Positions 61,602 through 62,722 of a DNA stretch of 62,722 bases are shown piece by piece (position 1 is the stretch's first letter; each line of letters opens with the position of its first letter). A program made the position numbers and the translations under genes. The notes under the pieces are model-generated. The model saw only the letters and a program-made list of their open reading frames with translations. It searched no databases and was not told the origin of the DNA. The stretch is from Chlorobiaceae bacterium (lineage in GTDB: Bacteria; Bacteroidota; Chlorobiia; Chlorobiales; Chlorobiaceae), in NCBI GenBank assembly GCA_013335405.1, contig JAAXVR010000014.1:1-62722 (forward strand), in the 5' to 3' direction.

Positions 61602-62618
61602 TCAGCATGGCGCAATCCATGTCCCGATTTTTCTTGCGGCGGTGAAGCTGCTCCAGGCAAGGGCCGAAAGGAGGTTCTCATTGCCGGGAAAGCGTGACGA
61701 GTAGGAAGAGACAAGCTCATCGTTTACCCTGTAAGGTGCGAGTGCGGCCAGAAGCGAGAGCTTTCCTGCGGCTTTGTCCGGCTCGTTCAGCTTCTTCAAT
61801 GTTGCATCCATCCATGCGCTCCCTGTTCCGGGATCGCTTCCGTCCCATGCATCAATGGCTTCCTTTATGGCGGCCCTCACTTTTTCCGGAATCGCAGTTT
61901 CTCCGGCCTTTTCGATTTCCCGGGAGAATGCGGCGAATGCGCCTGCTACCTCAGCGGATGGTTTTGCCCATGCGAGGTCTTCGGGGAGCGGTGCTTCCGG
62001 GAGCATTCCCAGCGATGTGCCGGCCTTTTTTTCGAGGCGGATTGCCCCGCCGAAAAACCATGCGGCCATCTGCATCGACACCTTTTTCGGGAAGCCTTCG
62101 GTGAAGGGAAGCGGGGAAGCTCCCAAAAGAATGGTGACCATGCGGTTGATGTAGTGGAAAAAGACTGCTGTCCCGATGAATGCCGGCGCTTCGCCTGCAG
62201 AGAATGGCGGGGCAGCAAGCAGCGGGGAGACCGGAGAGAGGGTGGCGGCCGCCCATTGTGAAACGGCGCTCAGATAAGAATCCTTTATCAGTTCAGGTTT
62301 TCCGTCTGAAATGGCCTTCGAGTGATCGACGCCGGAAGCTTCCAGCAGCATGATGCTGTGCGCGTCGACGCAGTAGGGGCAGCGGTTGATGAAGGAAACC
62401 GTTGCTGCTACAGCTTCCTTCGCATCCCTGCGGCCTTTGCCCGCAAGCAGGGTTTCGCGGCAGACCATCCACGCCCCCGCAAGCAGTTCAGGAACCGGCA
62501 GGTGGAGGGTGAACGGTTCGACTTCGGCACCGAACTCCCGGCGAACCGCGGTGAGAACCTTTCCGGAAAGGCTTTCAGCCGGTACAGAAGGAGGGGGTTT
62601 AAAATATCGTATGCTCAT
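61602..62618 (-). CDS. AhpD-like / carboxymuconolactone decarboxylase family protein
   Basis: A 338-residue all-helical protein. The AhpD core is seen at about 45-110 with CPYCVDAH, the CxxC-x3-H active site of alkylhydroperoxidase D-type proteins; a second helical repeat follows without the Cys pair. The first Met (MSIRYF) is used. Likely a thiol peroxidase or oxidative-defence protein; longer than single-domain AhpD (about 175). Confidence 0.85.
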   Translation of the reverse strand: MSIRYFKPPPSVPAESLSGKVLTAVRREFGAEVEPFTLHLPVPELLAGAWMVCRETLLAGKGRRDAKEAVAATVSFINRCPYCVDAHSIMLLEASGVDHSKAISDGKPELIKDSYLSAVSQWAAATLSPVSPLLAAPPFSAGEAPAFIGTAVFFHYINRMVTILLGASPLPFTEGFPKKVSMQMAAWFFGGAIRLEKKAGTSLGMLPEAPLPEDLAWAKPSAEVAGAFAAFSREIEKAGETAIPEKVRAAIKEAIDAWDGSDPGTGSAWMDATLKKLNEPDKAAGKLSLLAALAPYRVNDELVSSYSSRFPGNENLLSALAWSSFTAARKIGTWIAPC

Positions 62619-62722
62619 GATGATAGTTTATCGGGTTTGATACCATCGGCGACAATGATGTGGCGTCAAAAGTTTTAATATGAATTTTCGATGCATAGAG
62701 GACAAATTAATATGATCTGGCC

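Noticed and set aside
1-62722. CRISPR arrays, transposases, integrases, rRNA genes
   Set aside because: No regularly spaced direct repeats, no DDE or tyrosine-recombinase proteins, and no rRNA-like blocks were seen on either strand.

Overview
The window is a chromosomal segment that looks like a green sulfur bacterium (Chlorobi; genus not determinable from sequence reading alone). The pointers are an adrenodoxin-type 2Fe-2S protein resembling the chlorosome envelope proteins CsmI/J/X, a plant/cyanobacterial-type carotenoid route (crtB, crtP), a type III glutamine synthetase, and a YbeY with the Bacteroidetes/Chlorobi-style metal site. No rRNA, tRNA, CRISPR array, intact insertion sequence or integrase was recognised.

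Layout. 1-411: a frameshifted umuD remnant. 412-9032: housekeeping and envelope genes (crtB-lysS on the minus strand; hflX-ybeY, a sensor-like membrane protein, a DUF4412 lipoprotein, the chlorosome-type Fe-S protein, a second lipoprotein and a small partner on the plus strand). 9145-13158, minus strand: crtP followed by an ArsS-type radical SAM enzyme and two rSAM/selenodomain-associated (arsenosugar-type) transferases. 13514-16199: small membrane proteins separated by long stretches with little content. 16433-19656: an AsnC/Lrp regulator, glutamine synthetase III (probable TTG start) and a YjbQ protein.

20011-50048 is the main interest: a roughly 30-kb Wzx/Wzy-type exopolysaccharide locus with its own regulators. 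It opens with a VanZ-like protein, a REC-PAS-PAS histidine kinase, a REC-PAS-PP2C (RsbU-like) phosphatase and a sigma-54 activator whose receiver-like domain lacks the phosphoacceptor Asp. The biosynthetic genes follow, interleaved with two STAS anti-sigma-factor-antagonist proteins and one RsbW-like HATPase. Two near-consensus sigma-54 promoters (25774-25789 and 32633-32648) precede the two main gene blocks, and each has a similar dyad 79-96 bp upstream. Structural genes include phosphoglycosyl transferases (one intact, two degenerate and fused to other domains), wza, wzx, a Wzz/BY-kinase-like protein with a broken Walker A motif, a wzy-like polymerase, six or seven glycosyltransferases, three acyl/acetyltransferases and a radical SAM protein. 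A lower-GC patch (about 33800-36070) carries two glycosyltransferases. My reading is that a two-component system, a Ser phosphorylation partner switch and sigma-54 together gate polymer production, analogous to but arranged differently from the Vibrio Syp system.

50292-56205 is an accessory patch of small envelope or stress genes: a duplicated cassette (lmo0937-like micro-membrane protein plus a Tyr/Trp-rich exported protein) with a conserved upstream block, tiny lipoproteins, a coiled-coil protein, a divergent ECF-sigma-like protein and a glycosyltransferase remnant. 56470-62618 returns to core genes: coaX, aroK-aroB, a glutamine amidotransferase, a membrane protein, a lipoprotein and an AhpD-like protein.
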